From contig NZ_JACXAI010000009.1 of the NCBI RefSeq assembly GCF_014773385.1, positions 29,564 through 93,563 of the forward strand: DNA of 64,000 nucleotides, in the 5' to 3' direction. Shown one piece after another: positions 16,900 to 26,688 of the stretch. The notes beneath the pieces were generated by a model that worked only from the letters and a program-made list of their open reading frames with translations, was not told the origin of the DNA and made no database searches. Position numbers and translations under genes: made by a program. Source of the stretch: Metabacillus arenae. Lineage in GTDB: Bacteria > Bacillota > Bacilli > Bacillales > Bacillaceae. Within the stretch, counting starts at the first letter, position 1. Every line of letters begins with the position of its first letter.

Positions 16900-18594
16900 A
16901 TGAAGTTTAAAGATTATCTTTATAAAAAAATAAATATAGAGGAGGTAAGAACAAAGCATGAGAAGATGCTAGAAAGATTTGAACAAGCTAAAACCTTTGA
17001 GGAACAAGATCGAACCATCCAATTATTGCAGGAATTATATAATGAAGCAGATACGATGTTTAATCTTGTCTATATTAGACACTCCATTGATACGAATGAT
17101 GAATATTATAAAAATGAGCAGGATTATATGGATGAAATTGAGCCGCTAATAAAAGAGCTTCATACAAAATTTTATGAAAAGCTTGCTTCTTCACATTTTC
17201 GTCCCCAGTTAGAGCAAAAATGGGGGAATCAATTATTTGCTCTTGCAGAAATCCAATTAAAGACATTCTCACCAGAAGTCATTGAAGATTTGCAAAAAGA
17301 AAACCGATTATCATCAGAATACACAAAGCTTGTAGCGTCAGCCAAAATTGAATTTGATGGAAAGGAATATACATTGGCTCAAATGCAGCCACTTGCCGAG
17401 TCAAAAGATCGTGAAATAAGAAAACGAGCAAATGAAGCAAAATTTCAATTTTTTGCAGAAAAGAGTGAAGATTTTGACAGGATCTATGATGAACTTGTAA
17501 AAGTGAGGACAACGATAGCTCAAAAGCTTGGATATGAGAATTTCGTAGAATTGGGCTATGCCCGAATGAGCCGGACAGATTATGGAGCAGATATGGTAAA
17601 GGTGTTTCGTGACCAAGTGAAAGAGTTCATTGTTCCAGTTGCAACAACGCTGCGCAAACGTCAGCAAGAACGTCTAAAGCTAGACACTCTAACTTATTAT
17701 GACGAACCAATCGCCTATCTTTCTGGTAATGCGACTCCAAAAGGAGATTCTGATTGGATTATTGAAAATGGAGGAAACATGTATAAAGAGCTGTCACCAG
17801 AAACTGATGAATTTTATAATTTTATGGTAGAGCATCAGTTGATGGACTTGCTGGCAAAAACAGGAAAAGCTGGCGGAGGATATTGTACATTTTTAGCAAA
17901 CTACAAAGCACCTTTCATTTTTGCTAATTTTAATGGAACTTCCGGTGATATTGATGTCTTGACCCATGAAGCAGGCCATGCATTCCAAGTATACATGTCT
18001 CGTCATTTTGATATATTGGAATATCAATGGCCGACAATGGAGGCTTGTGAAATCCATTCGATGAGTATGGAATTCTTTACGTGGCCTTGGATGGAGAGCT
18101 TTTTTAAAGAAGACACGGAAAAATATAAATTCTCTCATTTAAGTGAAGCCGTTCTTTTTCTTCCATATGGAGCAGCTGTCGATGAATTTCAGCATTTTGT
18201 TTATGAAAATCCTGAAGCATCTCCAAAAGAGAGAAAATTAGCTTGGCGAAAAATCGAGAAAACATACTTGCCGCACCGTGAATATGAAGGCAATGCTTAT
18301 TTAGAGGAAGGAGGCTTTTGGCAGCGTCAAAGCCATATTTATAATTCTCCATTTTATTACATTGATTATACACTGGCACAAATATGTGCCCTTCAATTCT
18401 GGAAAAAGCTTCACGAAAACAAAGAAGCTGCATGGAACGATTACCTTCATTTATGCAAGCAAGGGGGATGCAAGCCGTTTCTCGAACTAGTTCAAGAAGC
18501 AAATCTGAACTCTCCATTTCAAAAAGGGACGATTCAGTCAGTAGTCGGAGAAATTGAAAGCTGGTTAGATCGTGTTGACGATCAATCGCTATAA
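16900..18594 (+). CDS. oligoendopeptidase F family M3 metallopeptidase
   Basis: A 564-residue cytoplasmic zinc endopeptidase that degrades short peptides. The zinc site HEAGHAFQ is near residue 356, and the third ligand Glu falls in the following helix (EACEIHSMSMEFF, near 384). The FNGTSGDIDVLTHEAGH block is characteristic of the M3B clade. Length is typical. GGTGGAGGA precedes the ATG. It is a single-gene unit ending at a stem-loop. B. subtilis does not have this gene next to motA, so it is a local insertion into the conserved order. Confidence 0.92.
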   Translation: MKFKDYLYKKINIEEVRTKHEKMLERFEQAKTFEEQDRTIQLLQELYNEADTMFNLVYIRHSIDTNDEYYKNEQDYMDEIEPLIKELHTKFYEKLASSHFRPQLEQKWGNQLFALAEIQLKTFSPEVIEDLQKENRLSSEYTKLVASAKIEFDGKEYTLAQMQPLAESKDREIRKRANEAKFQFFAEKSEDFDRIYDELVKVRTTIAQKLGYENFVELGYARMSRTDYGADMVKVFRDQVKEFIVPVATTLRKRQQERLKLDTLTYYDEPIAYLSGNATPKGDSDWIIENGGNMYKELSPETDEFYNFMVEHQLMDLLAKTGKAGGGYCTFLANYKAPFIFANFNGTSGDIDVLTHEAGHAFQVYMSRHFDILEYQWPTMEACEIHSMSMEFFTWPWMESFFKEDTEKYKFSHLSEAVLFLPYGAAVDEFQHFVYENPEASPKERKLAWRKIEKTYLPHREYEGNAYLEEGGFWQRQSHIYNSPFYYIDYTLAQICALQFWKKLHENKEAAWNDYLHLCKQGGCKPFLELVQEANLNSPFQKGTIQSVVGEIESWLDRVDDQSL

Positions 18595-18603
18595 GGGTGA
18601 AAC

Positions 18604-18629
18604 GGAGAGCATGACATAAGGAGCTCTCC
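18604..18629 (+). terminator. stem-loop after the M3 peptidase gene
   Basis: GGAGAGC (18604-18610) pairs with GCTCTCC (18623-18629), followed by TTTAA. Confidence 0.65.
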
Positions 18630-18796
18630 TTTAATCTCTGACTAAATCCTACCCAAAGATCGATTGTTATTGCTCGGTTTTTCTTCATTTTAACAATGAT
18701 TATTAAAGAAAAGCTGATAAAATGGGATATTTACTATTTCACGTCTTTCGAAATCTTCATATATATGAGTATCAACTGGAAAAAGGACGTGTTATT

Positions 18797-19087
18797 GTGA
18801 GACTTCAAAAGAGAAGAAAGCAGCGGCGATCCACCTGTATTTTCCCCGGGTACAGATGGTGCGGCCCAGGATGCAGCGGACCTGGTGCACCTATTAATGA
18901 GGTCGATTCCTGCTGCATGAGGCACGACAGGTGTTTAAGGCGCGGGGGTTCACGTTGCAGGTGTGACGATGATTTTATGGCCTGTCTCCGTCCAAAAATA
19001 AATAATCGCAGCCAAAGCGGCAAAAACGCTGCAATAATGTATAACTTTATGAGGCTTAGAGCGCTATTTGTATGCAGCCGCTTTTAA
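18797..19087 (+). CDS. small phospholipase A2-like protein
   Basis: A 96-residue very basic, Cys-rich protein. The Ca2+-loop-like YRWCGPGCSGPG (residues about 16-27) and the catalytic-type CCMRHDRC (about 36-43) are arranged as in PLA2 folds and in the PLA2-like domain of parvovirus capsid VP1. No signal peptide is visible, so a spore or cytoplasmic place is as likely as secretion. The start is GTG at 18797 after AAAAAGGACG; an upstream ATG at 18722 has no ribosome site. Similar short proteins occur in spore formers, but I know no assigned role. Catalytic activity is inferred from the HD pair only. Confidence 0.7.
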   Translation: MRLQKRRKQRRSTCIFPGYRWCGPGCSGPGAPINEVDSCCMRHDRCLRRGGSRCRCDDDFMACLRPKINNRSQSGKNAAIMYNFMRLRALFVCSRF

Positions 19088-19645
19088 TTTACGGCTTTCG
19101 CAAGGAAAGGACACAGCCTAGCAGTGTTTTATACCAATTCTTAAAAACGCTGTTTCAGAATAAAAAGATATGGCTGTCGGCCCAATAAAATAATAATGAG
19201 ATAAGATTGAGGAACTGATACTGGCATCAGTTCCTATCATCATACAATAAATTGGTGAACTGATAGCAATCTTCAGCTCTTATATTCTATCTTTAAAATC
19301 ATAATCCGCTATGATGCCCGATAAGGCTGATTTGGACTGAAGTCGGGCATCCTAACCGCACTATGATGCCTGATAAAGCTGTTTTTTACGAATCCAAATA
19401 AATCACCAAATCTTAACTGAAAGAGAAAAAAATCAATGCCGCTGCCATTAAAGACAAATGAAAAGCCCGATAAACAGGAAACAACGATCTATCTTAGGCC
19501 TCCGCAATTATAGATTAATGACAAATTTTTCAACTTCTGAAATGGATTTTTATCATTAGATGGCTATGCCAAAGTCCTCTTTTTCATACTTGTGTGATTG
19601 ACATAAACACTACTCCTAATGGAATCTTGATGAATAAAAATCAGA
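19088..19645. other. gap of about 560 bases; one hairpin, no gene seen
   Basis: A perfect stem AGGAACTGAT (19210-19219) / ATCAGTTCCT (19226-19235) lies here. A short direct repeat, ATGATGCCCGATAAGGCTG near 19311 and a close copy near 19362, is also present. No open frame with a ribosome site was found. Confidence 0.5.
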
Positions 19646-19678
19646 CAAAAAAAAGGCTGAAACGTCTACGTTTCAGCC
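19646..19678 (-). terminator. terminator of clpE
   Basis: A perfect 11-bp stem GGCTGAAACGT (19655-19665) / ACGTTTCAGCC (19668-19678) with a two-base loop is followed on the minus strand by a run of T (A-run at 19646-19654). Confidence 0.92.
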
Positions 19679-19688
19679 CTTTCTTGGG

Positions 19689-21806
19689 TTATTTTGCTTC
19701 AATCTTTCCTTCATTTAAGAAGAAGTGGACTTGGTTTAGTTGGTCTTTTTCAAATAACAGATCAGCAATTTTATCTTCCAGCTGCTCCTGAATGACTCTA
19801 CGAAGAGGTCTTGCACCGAATGCACGGTCATAGCCCAATTTTGCCAGCTCTGTTTTTACATCCTTATCAATTGTAATTGTAATGTTTTGATCGTGGAGAG
19901 TTGTTTCCAATTCAACTAGCATTAAATCTATGATTTTCAACAAGCTTGTCTGCTCAAGGTGCTTAAACTCGATGATGCTGTCAAAACGATTCAAAAACTC
20001 AGGTTTAAAGAAAGAGCCTAGTGAATCGAGTAAACGAGATTCTTTGACCGCACCTGAGTCACTAGTTTGGAATCCGACTTTTGTTTGTTTCTCAGTTGCA
20101 CCTGCGTTACTAGTCATGATAATGACTGTATCTTTAAAACTAACCGTACGGCCTTGGCTGTCTGTAAGGCGGCCGTCTTCCAAAATTTGCAGGAACATAT
20201 GCTGGACATCTGGATGAGCCTTTTCAATTTCATCAAGCAGGATAATACTGTAAGGGTTGCGGCGGACCTTTTCTGTTAATTGTCCAGCTTCATCATGGCC
20301 GACATAACCTGGAGGAGAGCCAATAATCTTAGACACTGCGTGTTTTTCCATATATTCACTCATGTCCAGGCGAATCATCGCATCCTTTGAACCAAATAAC
20401 TCTTCAGCAAGAGTTTTTGACAGTTCTGTTTTACCAACACCAGTTGGACCTACAAATAGGAATGATCCGATTGGGCGGTTTTTAGCCTTTAATCCAGCGC
20501 GGGAGCGGCGAACCGCTTTTGCCACTTTATCAACAGCTTCTTCTTGTCCGATCACCTTAATAGCAAGATGTTTTTGAAGATCTCTCATTTTTGTTTGCTC
20601 ATCTTCCTGTAATTTTCCGACTGGAATACCTGTCTTTCTTTCGATGATCGCTTGAATCTCAGAAATGCCGACGATCATTTTTTCTGCTGGACTTTGGTTT
20701 TCTAATTGTTTTTCAAGTTGAATTTCCTCATGACGAAGCTTGGCTGCCAATTCATAATTTTCTTTTTCAGCTGCCTGCTCTTTCTCTTTTGCTAATTCAG
20801 CTAATCTTTCTTGAAGTTGCTGTTCATCAATAGAGTTTGATTTCAGATTAGCTTTTGACCCAGCTTCGTCTAACAAATCAATTGCTTTGTCTGGTAAAAA
20901 TCGATCTTGAATGTATCGGTGTGATAAAGATACACAAGCTTTAATGGCCTCATCTGTATATTCAACCTGGTGAAATTGCTCGTATTTATCTTTAATCCCG
21001 TTCAAGATCGTCACAGCTGCTTCAAGGGTGGGCTCATGAACCATTACAGGTTGAAATCTTCTTTCTAATGCAGAGTCTTTTTCAATTTGACGGTATTCTT
21101 TAAGCGTTGTAGCACCGACAACCTGTAATTCCCCTCTTGCTAATGCAGGCTTTAGAATATTCCCTGCATCCATCGAACCTTCGGCTGTTCCTGCACCTAC
21201 TAATAAATGAATTTCATCAATGAATAAAATAATATTTTTTCTTTTTTGCAATTCAGAGATGAGTTGTTTCATTCGTTCTTCAAATTGCCCCCGGATACCT
21301 GTATTGGCAACAAGTGAGGCTACATCGAGTAAGTAAACCTCCTTATTCTTAAGCTTAGCTGGCACATCTTGCTGAACGATTTTTAGGGCAAGCCCTTCTG
21401 CAATAGCAGTTTTTCCCACTCCAGGCTCTCCTATAAGAACGGGGTTATTTTTATTTCTGCGATTTAGGATCTCACTCACTCGTTCAATCTCTTCGTCTCT
21501 GCCGATAACAGGATCAATTAATCCAGCTCGTGCAGCATGGGTTAAGTTGCGGCCCAGCTGATCAAGAAGTCCGCCGCCTCTACCTTGATGGGCCTCTTGA
21601 TTTGCCTGTGAAGATTGAGACTGAAAATTCATTTGACTTTTAATAAAGTCTTCCATTGAAAATGGCTGATTGAAAAAGCCGTTTGGCATCTTTTGCGCTT
21701 CTTTTGCATAACAATCCTCGCAAAGCATAAAATCTCGATTCTCTTGATTGATTCGAACCTGCATGCGAATACTCGCTTGTTTATTTTTACAATTTTGACA
21801 TAGCAT
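19689..21806 (-). CDS. clpE: ATP-dependent Clp protease ATP-binding subunit ClpE
   Basis: A 705-residue HSP100 unfoldase that partners ClpP to destroy misfolded proteins. An N-terminal zinc finger (Cys pairs CQNC at 3-6 and CEDC near 29-32) identifies ClpE rather than ClpC. The first AAA+ module has GEPGVGKT near residue 125; the second has GPTGVGKT near 450. A UVR-like coiled segment ([16 protein letters not shown]) lies near 345. It has its own promoter with CtsR boxes and a strong terminator. In B. subtilis clpE is likewise next to motAB and ykvI. Confidence 0.96.
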   Translation of the reverse strand: MLCQNCKNKQASIRMQVRINQENRDFMLCEDCYAKEAQKMPNGFFNQPFSMEDFIKSQMNFQSQSSQANQEAHQGRGGGLLDQLGRNLTHAARAGLIDPVIGRDEEIERVSEILNRRNKNNPVLIGEPGVGKTAIAEGLALKIVQQDVPAKLKNKEVYLLDVASLVANTGIRGQFEERMKQLISELQKRKNIILFIDEIHLLVGAGTAEGSMDAGNILKPALARGELQVVGATTLKEYRQIEKDSALERRFQPVMVHEPTLEAAVTILNGIKDKYEQFHQVEYTDEAIKACVSLSHRYIQDRFLPDKAIDLLDEAGSKANLKSNSIDEQQLQERLAELAKEKEQAAEKENYELAAKLRHEEIQLEKQLENQSPAEKMIVGISEIQAIIERKTGIPVGKLQEDEQTKMRDLQKHLAIKVIGQEEAVDKVAKAVRRSRAGLKAKNRPIGSFLFVGPTGVGKTELSKTLAEELFGSKDAMIRLDMSEYMEKHAVSKIIGSPPGYVGHDEAGQLTEKVRRNPYSIILLDEIEKAHPDVQHMFLQILEDGRLTDSQGRTVSFKDTVIIMTSNAGATEKQTKVGFQTSDSGAVKESRLLDSLGSFFKPEFLNRFDSIIEFKHLEQTSLLKIIDLMLVELETTLHDQNITITIDKDVKTELAKLGYDRAFGARPLRRVIQEQLEDKIADLLFEKDQLNQVHFFLNEGKIEAK

Positions 21807-21837
21807 GAAAAAACCTCCTAGGTAACATATTGTTTAT

Positions 21838-21860
21838 TTTGACTTTGACTATATTTGACT
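21838..21860 (-). promoter_or_regulatory. CtsR operator, proximal
   Basis: On the minus strand this reads AGTCAAA-TAT-AGTCAAA, a perfect direct heptad with a three-base spacer; a third partial GTCAAA abuts it. It fits the known CtsR site (RGTCAAANANRGTCAAA) and lies 30 to 55 bases before the clpE start. Confidence 0.88.
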
Positions 21861-21935
21861 AAAAGGTTGAAAGAAAAACTTAAACGAATAAATCGAATAA
21901 GCTATTAAAAAGGAGTTTAACCTTCTTTGACTATT

Positions 21936-21964
21936 ATTATAGTTTGACCTTTCTTGACTTTCAA
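21936..21964 (-). promoter_or_regulatory. clpE sigma-A promoter with embedded CtsR operator
   Basis: On the minus strand the -35 TTGAAA (21959-21964) is 17 bases from the -10 TATAAT (21936-21941). Inside the spacer lies AGTCAAG-AAA-GGTCAAA (21943-21959), a CtsR heptad pair with one mismatch. Repressor binding would block RNA polymerase directly. Confidence 0.88.
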
Positions 21965-22174
21965 CTATTTTGATTTATTTTTTACAAAAAGCCGAAAGAA
22001 AAAGAAAAAATTTAAACGACGTCTTTCTGAACAACTTGTCTCATATAAATTAAAACAGGCATTGCTCGTATCCTTTGCTCTGATGCCAGAAAAGCAGAAG
22101 CGGATCTAAAATAATATAGGCTAACGCTCAAGTTTTCTGTTGAAACGTGTGCAAAACATGCATCTTACAGGCAT

Positions 22175-22334
22175 GGTGCAAATTTCTGGAAACAGTGCAA
22201 ATAATCCGGTAACAGAGTAATGATTCGAGTAACGATGCAATTATTTGGATAACGGTGCAAATATCGTAGTAACGGTGCCAAAAATCCGATGACGTTTCAA
22301 ATATAGAGATAACGGGTGCAATTTTTCAGTATCG
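22175..22334. repeat. 20-bp direct tandem repeat array, copy B
   Basis: Eight consecutive 20-bp units begin at 22175, 22195, 22215, 22235, 22255, 22275, 22295 and 22315, with the consensus of the 4321-4460 array (GTGCAAATATCCGGATAACG). Units here are more diverged. It fills the gap between clpE and the YkvI-like gene. Confidence 0.88.
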
Positions 22335-22499
22335 GTGCGGCTTTCATCTCTACTACTTGAAGAAAGACTTTGAAGCAACCTGCGATACATCGTGCCTTAA
22401 TTTAAAGCTCAGTTAAAAAGAAAAAGTGCGTAAAAATAAAAAACAGAGATGATGTTGGGTCATCTTTTATTTTTTAAAGTAAAAAGGGAGGCGGGGGAA

Positions 22500-23525
22500 G
22501 TGGACAAACATTTTATTCCCTCCATTCAGGTGGCTGCGGTTTATATTGGAACTGTGGTGGGGGCGGGTTTTGCGACTGGAAAGGAAATTGTTGAGTTTTT
22601 TACACGGTATGGATTTTATGGGATACTTGGGATCCTGCTTGCAGGTTGGCTGTTTTGTTATTGTGGTGTGAAAATTATGATTATTTCTAAACGAATTGGA
22701 GCAAAATCCTATCAGGATTTCAATCTTTATTTATTTGGAAAGCCTCTTGGGTCGGTCATTAATTTTTTAATGATTTTTATTTTACTTGGCGTTACGTCTG
22801 TCATGCTTTCAGGTGCTGGAGCGGTATTTGAAGAGCAGCTTCATTTGCCAAAGCAGCTTGGAATTGGAATTACGATGGCACTAGGGCTGTTTGTGATGAT
22901 TAATGGAGTAAAAGGAGTGTATGGTGTCAATATTTTTGTTGTACCTATGCTTGTTCTTTTTAGTATGATCGTGGCGGTTCAAGCTTTTTCTCCCCAATCC
23001 ATTTTTCTTACGGGTGAAGGCCCAACCTATCATTGGATCGTTTCAGCATTTTCCTATGGAGCATTTAATTTGGCTATGGCACAAGCCGTTCTTGTACCCC
23101 TTGCCAGCGAAATAGACGAGGAGGCTTCTCTTAAAACAGGGGGAATCATTGGAGGAATTGTATTAACAATCATCCTGTTGGGAAGTCACTTTGCTCTTTC
23201 GTCTCTGCCAACAGTGATGCTTGACGAAATACCAATGGCATCTGTTATAAAAAACAGCTATATAACGATTTACTTTGTTTATGTTTGTGTCATTTACGGG
23301 GAAATCTTTACTTCAGTAATTGGGAATCTCTATGGTCTTGAAAGGCAATTAAGTCAACTGTTAAAACTGAAAAGTTCTTTTATCATTGGCACAATTTTGT
23401 TAATTTCCTATTTTATAAGCCAGCTTGGCTATGGACATCTAATTTCGATACTTTATCCTTTTTACGGGTATTTGAGTTTAGGATTTTTAGTTTTATTACT
23501 TGTGAAAAAATACCCATTACCGTAG
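22500..23525 (+). CDS. ykvI: YkvI-like membrane transporter
   Basis: A 341-residue membrane protein with about ten hydrophobic segments. The first, VAAVYIGTVVGAGFATGKEI, has the unwound-helix Gly pattern of amino-acid transporters of the APC/LeuT fold. The start is GTG at 22500, eight bases after GGGAGG; the upstream ATG at 22449 would give a charged extension not preceded by a ribosome site. B. subtilis ykvI lies just before the queuosine genes, as here. Substrate unknown. Confidence 0.82.
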   Translation: MDKHFIPSIQVAAVYIGTVVGAGFATGKEIVEFFTRYGFYGILGILLAGWLFCYCGVKIMIISKRIGAKSYQDFNLYLFGKPLGSVINFLMIFILLGVTSVMLSGAGAVFEEQLHLPKQLGIGITMALGLFVMINGVKGVYGVNIFVVPMLVLFSMIVAVQAFSPQSIFLTGEGPTYHWIVSAFSYGAFNLAMAQAVLVPLASEIDEEASLKTGGIIGGIVLTIILLGSHFALSSLPTVMLDEIPMASVIKNSYITIYFVYVCVIYGEIFTSVIGNLYGLERQLSQLLKLKSSFIIGTILLISYFISQLGYGHLISILYPFYGYLSLGFLVLLLVKKYPLP

Positions 23526-23603
23526 TGGAACTGTGATAAGATGGAGTAATTGATTGGATAATAACAATTAGAATAGCGGATAGTTTGAGAAGGGGGAAGA
23601 GAA

Positions 23604-24338
23604 GTGAATCGAATCGCAGTCATATCTGATATCCATGGCAATGTTCCAGCATTAGAGGCTGTTCTGCAAGATATCCATCGTAGAGGCATTCAAGAAATTT
23701 TTTGCTTAGGAGATCTTGTCGGGAAAGGTCCCGAATCTAAAAGGGCCATTCATCTCATTCAAAAATCATGTACAGTTGTTGTAAAAGGAAACTGGGATGA
23801 TTTTATTACGAAAGAGACAGAGTTTGATGCCATCCGCTGGCATCAAGCACAGCTTACTAAGGAGGATAATGCCTATTTAATGAGCTTACCATTTCAAGTG
23901 GAGTTTATGATGAGCGGAAAAAAAGTTCGTCTTTTCCATGCTTCTCCCTTTAGTATATACAAAAGAATTCAGCCTTGGGACCCGATCGAAAAGCGATTAA
24001 GTATGTTTGAAAATACGGCTGAAACCGGAAATGAGGGAGGGGAACCAATTGTTGTCGGTTATGGGGATGTACATAATGCCTATGTGCAAAACTTCTTAGG
24101 GAAAACCTTATTCAATACAGGCAGTGTCGGGAATCCACTTGAAATCACGCAAGCATCTTATGCGATTTTAGAAGGTGAATATCATGCTGCTGAACAAGGG
24201 CCTTTTTCCATCCAATTAGTAAGAGTCCCGTATGATATAGAAATGTCTATTCAAATTGCCAGGGAAATGAAGATGCCAGATCTTGATCAATACATCCAAG
24301 AATTAACGACAGCAAAATACCGGGGGATTAAAGGGTAA
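23604..24338 (+). CDS. metallophosphoesterase (YfcE/YvnB type)
   Basis: A 244-residue calcineurin-like phosphoesterase. The dinuclear metal site is shown by ISDIHGN (residues 6-12), CLGDLVGKGP (near 36), GNWDD (near 61), LFHASPF (near 113) and YGDVHNAY, which replaces the usual GHTH (near 153). That last change is unusual but keeps a His. GTG at 23604 follows AAGGGGGAAG. The downstream HAD gene is five bases away, so the two form an operon, perhaps for nucleotide or sugar-phosphate clean-up. Confidence 0.85.
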   Translation: MNRIAVISDIHGNVPALEAVLQDIHRRGIQEIFCLGDLVGKGPESKRAIHLIQKSCTVVVKGNWDDFITKETEFDAIRWHQAQLTKEDNAYLMSLPFQVEFMMSGKKVRLFHASPFSIYKRIQPWDPIEKRLSMFENTAETGNEGGEPIVVGYGDVHNAYVQNFLGKTLFNTGSVGNPLEITQASYAILEGEYHAAEQGPFSIQLVRVPYDIEMSIQIAREMKMPDLDQYIQELTTAKYRGIKG

Positions 24339-24343
24339 AAGGA

Positions 24344-24931
24344 GTGAAAAAATACAGGATGCATATTTTGTGGGATTTTGACGGTACATTATTCAATACA
24401 TATCCTGCATTCATTGAAGCAATGGACAAACTATTATCAGGAAAAGTAGATAAAAAAGAGATAGAGCAAAAACTTAAAGTATCCTTTTCCTATGCTGCGA
24501 AAGAATTTCATTTGTCCCAACAACAGATAACCGAATTTAAAGCAATTGAAACCGCAATCTCTCCCAAATATAAAAAGCCGTTCCCTTTTGTAGAAGAGAT
24601 TTTAAAAAAGGCCCGTGTGAACGTCATCATGACTCATAAGCCCTTTAACGAGGTCAAAACGATCTTGGATTATTATAAATGGAACGATTATTTTTCAGAT
24701 ATCATAGCAGGAGATCATGGTTATCCTAGAAAACCTAATTGCAAAGCATATCAATATTTACATCATAAACATCACATTGACCTTGTCATTGGTGATCGTT
24801 TGCTCGATATTTTACCAGGAAAAGAACTAGGCATCAAAACATGTCTTTTTCAGAATAATGAGCAAGGTGCAGATTTTTATGTTGATGATTATAAGCGATT
24901 TTTTGACGTTCTAAATGAAACGTGGAAATAA
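24344..24931 (+). CDS. HAD superfamily hydrolase, phosphoglycolate phosphatase-like
   Basis: A 195-residue HAD phosphatase. Motif I, WDFDGTLFNTY, gives the nucleophile Asp near residue 8. Motif II is VIMTHKPF (Thr, near 90). Motif III is a Lys in YPRKPNCKAY. Motif IV is VIGDRLLDI (near 151). The cap between about 18 and 75 is helical (subclass I). Start GTG at 24344 with AAAAGGAG, five bases after the metallophosphoesterase gene. Substrate unknown. Confidence 0.85.
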   Translation: MKKYRMHILWDFDGTLFNTYPAFIEAMDKLLSGKVDKKEIEQKLKVSFSYAAKEFHLSQQQITEFKAIETAISPKYKKPFPFVEEILKKARVNVIMTHKPFNEVKTILDYYKWNDYFSDIIAGDHGYPRKPNCKAYQYLHHKHHIDLVIGDRLLDILPGKELGIKTCLFQNNEQGADFYVDDYKRFFDVLNETWK

Positions 24932-25089
24932 GTTATTTCCTACAACTAACTGAGTTAACCCTCGCTGTTTGAATGTTCACTTTATTTTATTAGAAGTACC
25001 AGGCTGAAAGCAAACACTAGAATAAACGAATGAAAACAGCGATCTACGGAAATGATAATCACTGAATCATTTGTGAAGGAGTAGTCGCT

Positions 25090-25206
25090 ATGACACAGAA
25101 TAAAAGCCAGCAAGAAAGACAGTGGACTGTGCGAAAAGAGTCACAAAACCCACATGGAAAGGTCAAATCTTTTAAAGAATTATCAAATGAAACAACAAAA
25201 AAGTAG
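25090..25206 (+). CDS. small basic protein, 38 residues, function unknown
   Basis: An open frame with a good ribosome site (GAAGGAG, ten bases upstream) and an ATG start. The product, beginning MTQNKSQQERQW and ending ETTKK, is hydrophilic and lysine-rich. Such small proteins are frequent in spore formers, but I do not recognise this one. Support is from the ribosome site and composition only. Confidence 0.45.
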   Translation: MTQNKSQQERQWTVRKESQNPHGKVKSFKELSNETTKK

Positions 25207-25337
25207 GCTTCAGAAAAGAGGATAACTTATTGGTATTGACCAGACCAATTGAGTTTCCTTTTTTTGTTTGCAAGTCGTATAATTTATTGAAAATTTCTCA
25301 TCCTAACAATAACCTTACCTGTAAAGAAGTGACCTTA

Positions 25338-26105
25338 TTGAAAAATCCTACACACTCTATAAGACGATATGCTGTCTTCCATACTCCTTACTCTACAAAC
25401 ATCTTTTATCCCCGCAATCCTTGGATTGTGTCATGGTGGTCTGCTGCTTTCCCTGGATTTGGACATTATATGTTAGGGAAATATTTTTCCGGATTTTTAT
25501 TGATGGTATGGGAGGTTCTTATAAACAGTTTAGCCCATTTGAATCATGCGATTTATTTTAGTATGATCGGACAAGCAGAAGCAGCAAAAGAGGTGCTTAA
25601 CGAAGAGTGGATGGTGGTTTATATTACCGTATATGTTTTTCAAATTTGGGACAGTCATCGGAGAGCAGTTGAATATAATCATTATTTTACACTAGCATAT
25701 TCTGAAGGTCTGCAGATGAAATTACATTACCTTTCAGGCTTGGAAATAAATATACTTGAGAAAAGAAAACCCCATCTTGCAATGTTTTGGTCAGTTCTTA
25801 CTCCAGGTTTAGGTCACTTTTATGTGAACCGTGTTTTAGCCATTTTTTTTAATTTGGGAGTATGGGTTTTCATAAGTTATTTTGCTGGTTTTTATAGGGC
25901 GTTGGTAAATACCATTTTGGGGAAATTTGCTGTCATTCCTACGGTTGTGAACCCTCAATGGTTTTTATTTATCCCATCCTTGTACATATTTATTACTTAT
26001 GACTCTTATAAAACCTGTAAAGAATGCAATAAACTTTTTGATTACGAACAAGCAAAATTCCTGCAGAAAGAGTATCAAAGTGATTCCTTTAAAATGCCGA
26101 TTTAA
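25338..26105 (+). CDS. multi-pass membrane protein, function unknown
   Basis: About 255 residues when counted from TTG 25338. Two related halves are visible: WWSAAFPGFGHYMLGKYFSG near residue 30 and FWSVLTPGLGHFYVNRVLA near 155. Each has the P-G-x-G-H-x-x-x-x pattern of TM2-like helical hairpins, so the protein seems internally duplicated. Four or more membrane helices are present. A Cys pair (CKECNKLFD) lies near the C-terminus. The start is uncertain: GAAGTGA lies about ten bases before TTG 25338, and the frame is open from 25230. The next gene follows 15 bases later. Confidence 0.65.
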   Translation: MKNPTHSIRRYAVFHTPYSTNIFYPRNPWIVSWWSAAFPGFGHYMLGKYFSGFLLMVWEVLINSLAHLNHAIYFSMIGQAEAAKEVLNEEWMVVYITVYVFQIWDSHRRAVEYNHYFTLAYSEGLQMKLHYLSGLEINILEKRKPHLAMFWSVLTPGLGHFYVNRVLAIFFNLGVWVFISYFAGFYRALVNTILGKFAVIPTVVNPQWFLFIPSLYIFITYDSYKTCKECNKLFDYEQAKFLQKEYQSDSFKMPI

Positions 26106-26120
26106 TGAAGGTGTGATTCA

Positions 26121-26570
26121 ATGTACATTGTAGCCACTTTTTCTTACTCCTCGACATTAGAAATTTTTTTGAAAGAGATAGAGGAAAATGGATTTACGAA
26201 ACAACAGATCCTTGTTATTCCCCTTTCAGAGGTTAAAGGAAGCAACAGTAAATTGCCGAACAGTCCAGGGGTAGGATTTATTGATCTTGCAGCTGTGTTT
26301 GGCTCGATTTTTATGCTGTTAGGAACGATATATGGATTGAACTTAAGACTCGGACCAATTGCATGGGGGTCATTCGGCTTAATTTTTGGTATATTATTAG
26401 GCGTTTTCCTAGTTTTTATTATTAAAAAAATGAAGACCAAAAAACCTCATCACACCAGTAAAGGAGAGGTTGTCGTCATGATTCATTGCTCTAAAGATAT
26501 GCTTCAAATCATAGAGCCAATCCTATGGAATCATGATGTACTTGCAGTAGGTAAACTAAATAAAAGTTAA
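26121..26570 (+). CDS. membrane protein with two helices, function unknown
   Basis: A 149-residue protein. Its N-terminal 45 residues form a soluble alpha/beta piece (IVATFSYSSTLEIFLKEIEE) resembling small regulator-like folds; two hydrophobic helices follow at about 55-75 and 80-100, then a Lys-rich linker and a second small soluble region. GAAGGTG precedes the ATG. It probably shares a transcript with the upstream duplicated membrane protein. I do not recognise a family. Confidence 0.65.
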   Translation: MYIVATFSYSSTLEIFLKEIEENGFTKQQILVIPLSEVKGSNSKLPNSPGVGFIDLAAVFGSIFMLLGTIYGLNLRLGPIAWGSFGLIFGILLGVFLVFIIKKMKTKKPHHTSKGEVVVMIHCSKDMLQIIEPILWNHDVLAVGKLNKS

Positions 26571-26617
26571 CGATTTATCAAAATTTCCTATCCAATACAC
26601 TTCCCTCTAAAACCTTA

Positions 26618-26646
26618 TTGGCACCGAAAGAAAAACATGCTATAGT
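26618..26646 (+). promoter_or_regulatory. sigma-A promoter of queCDEF
   Basis: TTGGCA (26618-26623) and TATAGT (26641-26646) are separated by exactly 17 bases, and the riboswitch begins about 40 bases downstream. Confidence 0.75.
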
Positions 26647-26688
26647 AATGAGAGTTATGAATTAAATAGAAATCCGTACTCGTATGGG

